Assembly: GCF_000525775.1 (NCBI RefSeq)
Contig: NZ_JALU01000024.1
Span: 1-64,000, forward strand
Reading direction: 5' to 3'
Length of the DNA: 64,000 nucleotides
From: Mogibacterium timidum ATCC 33093
GTDB taxonomy: Bacteria; Bacillota; Clostridia; Peptostreptococcales; Anaerovoracaceae
The stretch's first letter is position 1, and each line of letters begins with the position of its first letter. The notes beneath the pieces are model-generated. The model was given only the letters and a program-made list of their open reading frames with translations, had not been told where the DNA came from and did no database searches. Both the position numbers and the translations under genes were made by a program. Shown piece by piece: positions 61,274 through 64,000 of this stretch.

Positions 61274-62586
61274 TGACAAGCTATAACAAGCATCTAATTA
61301 AAGACTTTGGCATTAAGCCGGAGGTTCTGGAATTGATAGACAAGGCGGAAGCCAAGCTAAAGGACAAGTTCGATACACTTGAGGATATATGCGCTATTAA
61401 CCAGCTTAAGGTGCTGAACGCATTTCAGGAGAATAACATCAGCGACACTCACTTTAGTTGGAACACCGGCTACGGATATGATGACGCCGGCCGTAATGCT
61501 GTAGAAAATGTATATGCGAGCATTTTCAACACGGAGTCAGCTCTTGTAAGACCTAACATCGTAAATGGGACACACGCTCTGTCGACGACTCTTTTTGGAC
61601 TTCTCAAGCCCGGCGAAGAGCTGATATATGTAACCGGCAGGCCATATGATACTTTGCAAACCGTAATCGGTATTAACGAACACGAATACATGGGCACTCT
61701 GACCGACTATAGTATCCAATACAGCGAAGTTGCGCTAAATGGTGATCTCGATGTCGATCTCGAGGCCATCAAGGCTGCGCTTCACGACAATACAAGAGTT
61801 ATAGCAATGCAGCGTTCGACAGGCTACGACTGGAGACCTGCTATCACACTCGATAGTATTCGCAAGGTCACAAAATTGATACATGAAATTCGTCCTGACA
61901 TCATCGTCATGGTCGATAATTGTTATGGAGAGTTCGTAAGTGAGGAAGAGCCGACAGACTTCGGTGTTGACGTCATCGCAGGATCACTTATCAAGAATCC
62001 TGGTGGCGGCCTCGCACTTTCCGGCGGATATATCTGCGGAAGGAGAGAGCTCGTTGAGCGAATTTCGTACAGACTCACGTGTCCAGGTATAGGGGCGGAA
62101 TGCGGACTTACTTTTGGGCAGAACAGGGCTGTATTACAGGGAATATTCCTCGCTCCAAAGGTCGTAAATGCAGCTCTTCGCGGTGCTATGCTGTGCGGTA
62201 CGGTGTACGACATGCTCGGATATGAGGTATGTCCACCGGTGACGGCTGAAAGAAGCGATATCGTAGAGGCCATCAAATTCAACGATCCTGATCTCGCTAT
62301 CACATTTATCCAGGCTATCCAGTCCGCAGCACCTATTGATGCCTATGTTACGCCAATCCCTTGGGATATGCCCGGTTACGACGAGCAGGTCATAATGGCC
62401 GCCGGCGCATTCGTACAGGGATCATCAATAGAGCTCAGCGCCGATGCGCCTCTGCGTGAACCGTACATAGCCTACTATCAGGGCGGGCTTACTTACGAAC
62501 ACGCTAGATTCGGTATCATCAAGAGCTTGCAGCAGTTAGTGGATAAGGGCTTAATCGATGTCAAGAAAGCACAGAAAAATATCTGA
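61273..62586 (+). CDS. Methionine gamma-lyase-family PLP protein (aluminium-resistance-like)
   Basis: A 437-residue PLP-dependent protein of the PF06838 group, fold type I. The PLP-binding lysine is likely Lys241 in GSLIKNPGGG, and VNGTHALSTTLFGLLKPG is also typical. Annotations vary between methionine gamma-lyase and aluminium resistance protein, and the true substrate is not proven. The ATG at 61273 overlaps the recombinase TGA (TGATG), so it is translationally coupled. Members often occur beside miaA in Firmicutes, which fits here apart from the recombinase in between. Confidence 0.87.
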   Translation: MTSYNKHLIKDFGIKPEVLELIDKAEAKLKDKFDTLEDICAINQLKVLNAFQENNISDTHFSWNTGYGYDDAGRNAVENVYASIFNTESALVRPNIVNGTHALSTTLFGLLKPGEELIYVTGRPYDTLQTVIGINEHEYMGTLTDYSIQYSEVALNGDLDVDLEAIKAALHDNTRVIAMQRSTGYDWRPAITLDSIRKVTKLIHEIRPDIIVMVDNCYGEFVSEEEPTDFGVDVIAGSLIKNPGGGLALSGGYICGRRELVERISYRLTCPGIGAECGLTFGQNRAVLQGIFLAPKVVNAALRGAMLCGTVYDMLGYEVCPPVTAERSDIVEAIKFNDPDLAITFIQAIQSAAPIDAYVTPIPWDMPGYDEQVIMAAGAFVQGSSIELSADAPLREPYIAYYQGGLTYEHARFGIIKSLQQLVDKGLIDVKKAQKNI

Positions 62587-63370
62587 ATACAGAGAACACA
62601 TGCGAGAGACCAAGGAGAGTTGGCGCCTGTTCAAGGAAGACGTGCACGTCAACGTTCAGAATTCAACCTTTAAGAACCGTGTAATCGCTCTCCTCAAGCT
62701 CTTCGTGCTTATTTTTATAATGATAGGGCTTCCAATCATCTTATTTCTGATGTTCAGGAATACATTGTTTAATAAAGATTATCTGTTAAATATTCCAAAT
62801 AAGCTTGAAGATTTTAAGACTTTTGCTTTCATTCCGCTGATTATCTTGCAAATAGTTCAGATTATCGTCTGTTTTATTCCCGGGCAGCCGATACAGTTTG
62901 CTTCCAGTTATTTGTACGGAATACTTGGTGGATATTTGATATCTATTATCGGAGCACTTATCGGTTCGACGATCACTTATTTTCTCGCCAGATTCCTCGG
63001 AAACGAATCGCTTCACCTCATATTTGGAGAGCAGAAGGTAAGCTCATATGTGCGCAAGCTCAACAGCAAACGCTCTTATATGCTTATCTTCCTTATATAC
63101 CTGATTCCGGGTATTCCAAAGGACTTCGTAAGTTATGTAGCCGGAGTTTCTAATATAAGACTGCGTCCATTTCTTGTTCTTTCGACACTGGGAAGGACTC
63201 CTGGAATTATCGAAAGCCTGTTATTTGGTGCTTTTTTAGCCGATAAGAACTACATTGGTCTTGTAATAGTTGTCGCAGTAAGTCTTTCTATCCTTTGGTT
63301 CTGTATTACAAGGCGAGAAGCGATTATGAATTTAATAGGTTCATACGAAGATACTACCGATGATAACTGA
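62558..63370 (+). CDS. TVP38/TMEM64-family membrane protein
   Basis: A 270-residue DedA/SNARE-associated superfamily membrane protein. After a charged N-terminal 45 residues there are about six hydrophobic segments. The family motif region reads FIPGQPIQFASSYLYGILGGYLISIIGALIGSTITYFLAR in the usual place, and a second conserved part is LIPGIPKDFVSYVAG. Relatives are linked with membrane homeostasis or lipid movement, with no settled reaction. It overlaps the preceding gene by 29 bases. The ATG at 62600 is an alternative start with no better ribosome binding site. Confidence 0.85.
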   Translation: MSRKHRKISEYREHMRETKESWRLFKEDVHVNVQNSTFKNRVIALLKLFVLIFIMIGLPIILFLMFRNTLFNKDYLLNIPNKLEDFKTFAFIPLIILQIVQIIVCFIPGQPIQFASSYLYGILGGYLISIIGALIGSTITYFLARFLGNESLHLIFGEQKVSSYVRKLNSKRSYMLIFLIYLIPGIPKDFVSYVAGVSNIRLRPFLVLSTLGRTPGIIESLLFGAFLADKNYIGLVIVVAVSLSILWFCITRREAIMNLIGSYEDTTDDN

Positions 63371-63385
63371 TTAGAAGTCTAAAAC

Positions 63386-63399
63386 GGTGTACACCGTAT
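63386..63399. repeat. Perfect 14-bp palindrome before the YbaK-like gene
   Basis: ACGGTGT followed by its complement ACACCGT, in the 90-base gap between the TVP38 gene and the YbaK-like gene. A partial copy of the half site (ACACCG) follows at 63410-63415. No T run follows, so it is more like an operator than a terminator. Confidence 0.4.
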
Positions 63400-63460
63400 A
63401 ACGGATGACACCGAGATTGTTGCATTTATATTGTAAATTCATAATAAAAAGGAAAATATT

Positions 63461-63949
63461 ATGTCGAAAAAGGACAAAATAGAAAAGACTAATGCGATGA
63501 GACAGCTTGATAGCGTCGGCATTGAACACGCAATAGGAGAATATGAATATGACGAGACAGAACTCTCCGGAGAGCATGCAGCTGAAGCGCTTGGCATATC
63601 AAAAGACGAAATTTTCAAGACACTCGTGACGAGGTCAAACACCGGAGATTACTTCGTGTTTGTAGTTCCGGTAGCTTCTGAGCTCAATCTTAAAAAGGCT
63701 GCATCAGCGGCCGGAGTAAAAAAGATAGAAATGATTCACGTCAAGGAACTTCTACCTCTTACAGGTTACGTACGAGGCGGTTGCTCACCGATAGGAATGA
63801 AGAAACCTTTTCCCACATTTATCGATGAAACAGCCATGCTATATGACAGGATTTACATTTCAGCAGGCAAAAGGGGAGCTCAGATAATTATTAACGGCGA
63901 AGTACTGGCTGATTTTATAGGAGCCTTATTAGTAGATATTACTGCGTAG
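63461..63949 (+). CDS. YbaK/EbsC-family aminoacyl-tRNA deacylase
   Basis: A 162-residue YbaK-like trans-editing protein, predicted to hydrolyse mischarged Cys-tRNA(Pro). Family marks are ALGISKDEIFKTLV, GDYFVFVVPVASELNLKKAA and RGGCSPIGMKKPFPTFID, the last two forming the deacylase pocket. AAAAGGAAAA precedes the ATG. Its 90-base upstream gap holds a palindrome (63386-63399), so it may be transcribed separately. After its stop only 51 AT-rich bases remain in the window, with nothing identifiable in them. Confidence 0.93.
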   Translation: MSKKDKIEKTNAMRQLDSVGIEHAIGEYEYDETELSGEHAAEALGISKDEIFKTLVTRSNTGDYFVFVVPVASELNLKKAASAAGVKKIEMIHVKELLPLTGYVRGGCSPIGMKKPFPTFIDETAMLYDRIYISAGKRGAQIIINGEVLADFIGALLVDITA

Positions 63950-64000
63950 AATGCGTAGAAAATATCGGTAAATGTAATAAAATTTAATATATACAGTCAT

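Noticed and set aside
1-64000. CRISPR arrays, insertion sequences and prophage
   Set aside because: No regularly spaced repeats, transposase or phage structural genes were seen on either strand.

Overview
The window reads as a contiguous piece of chromosome from a low-to-moderate GC Gram-positive anaerobe of the class Clostridia. The evidence is the gene content and order: sigA after dnaG, M3 oligoendopeptidase F, a YlbF-family protein, RNase J, a MurT/GatD-type pair, nadD-yqeK-rsfS, relA-hemZ-hisS-aspS, mltG-O-methyltransferase-peptidase U32, Asp23-nusB-xseAB-ispA-dxs-tlyA, and a very large 2-hydroxyacyl-CoA dehydratase activase fusion typical of amino-acid-fermenting clostridia. A member of the Mogibacterium / Anaerovoracaceae (Family XIII) group is my best guess, but this is inferred from the general look of the proteins. 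No phage, insertion sequence or CRISPR array was seen. The coding density is that of a core genome.

Layout. Positions 1-3604 carry three minus-strand genes (RluA-family pseudouridine synthase, NAD kinase, PepF) ending in a perfect 44-bp palindromic terminator. A symmetric divergent promoter near 3619-3650 separates them from a plus-strand run that fills the rest of the window. 3673-11735: an unknown acidic protein, M16 peptidase, dUTPase, HD-type dNTPase, DNA primase, SigA, TrmK and a YkvI-like transporter. 11758-12192: RNase P RNA (type A) with its own promoter and a terminator. 12204-16517: the 1437-residue activase/dehydratase fusion. 16504-17615: YebC-family regulator, then a complete 6S RNA unit with promoter and terminator. 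17719-22333: P1-family self-cleaving hydrolase, DNA polymerase I, dephospho-CoA kinase. 22334-25588: a separately promoted three-gene cassette (sugar-transfer-associated ATP-grasp, MurT-like Mur ligase, GatD-like amidotransferase). 25742-26477: two tRNA-Leu genes and yajC. 26636-31836: SecDF, RelA/SpoT, metallo-hydrolase. 31829-40283: hemZ, hisS, aspS, nadD, yqeK, rsfS, leuS. 40301-46402: RNase J, YlbF, EF-P, MltG, TrmR-like methyltransferase, U32 protein. 46526-50777: CNNM/CBS membrane protein, Asp23, NusB, a TsaD paralogue, XseA. 50815-63949: XseB, IspA, Dxs, TlyA, MutS, MutL, MiaA, tyrosine recombinase, methionine gamma-lyase-family protein, TVP38/TMEM64 protein, YbaK-like deacylase.

The most promising candidate for an undescribed system is the 22334-25588 cassette. 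Its GatD-like protein has an intact reading frame and a clear GatD fold signature, but the catalytic cysteine position is Gly89 and the catalytic histidine position is Leu187. The partner MurT-like protein has lost the loop that completes the amidotransferase triad in canonical MurT, while keeping its ATP-binding P-loop and zinc ribbon. Together with the ATP-grasp gene this suggests a Mur-ligase-based system that no longer uses glutamine-derived ammonia.

Other points of interest are a bidirectional promoter with a likely short terminated antisense RNA at 46457-46575, the RNase P terminator placed directly against the ribosome binding site of the dehydratase activase, a large disordered insert in the P1 peptidase, and a 128-residue disordered basic extension on RNase J. 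No searches were run. All family calls rest on motifs, lengths and context read by eye.
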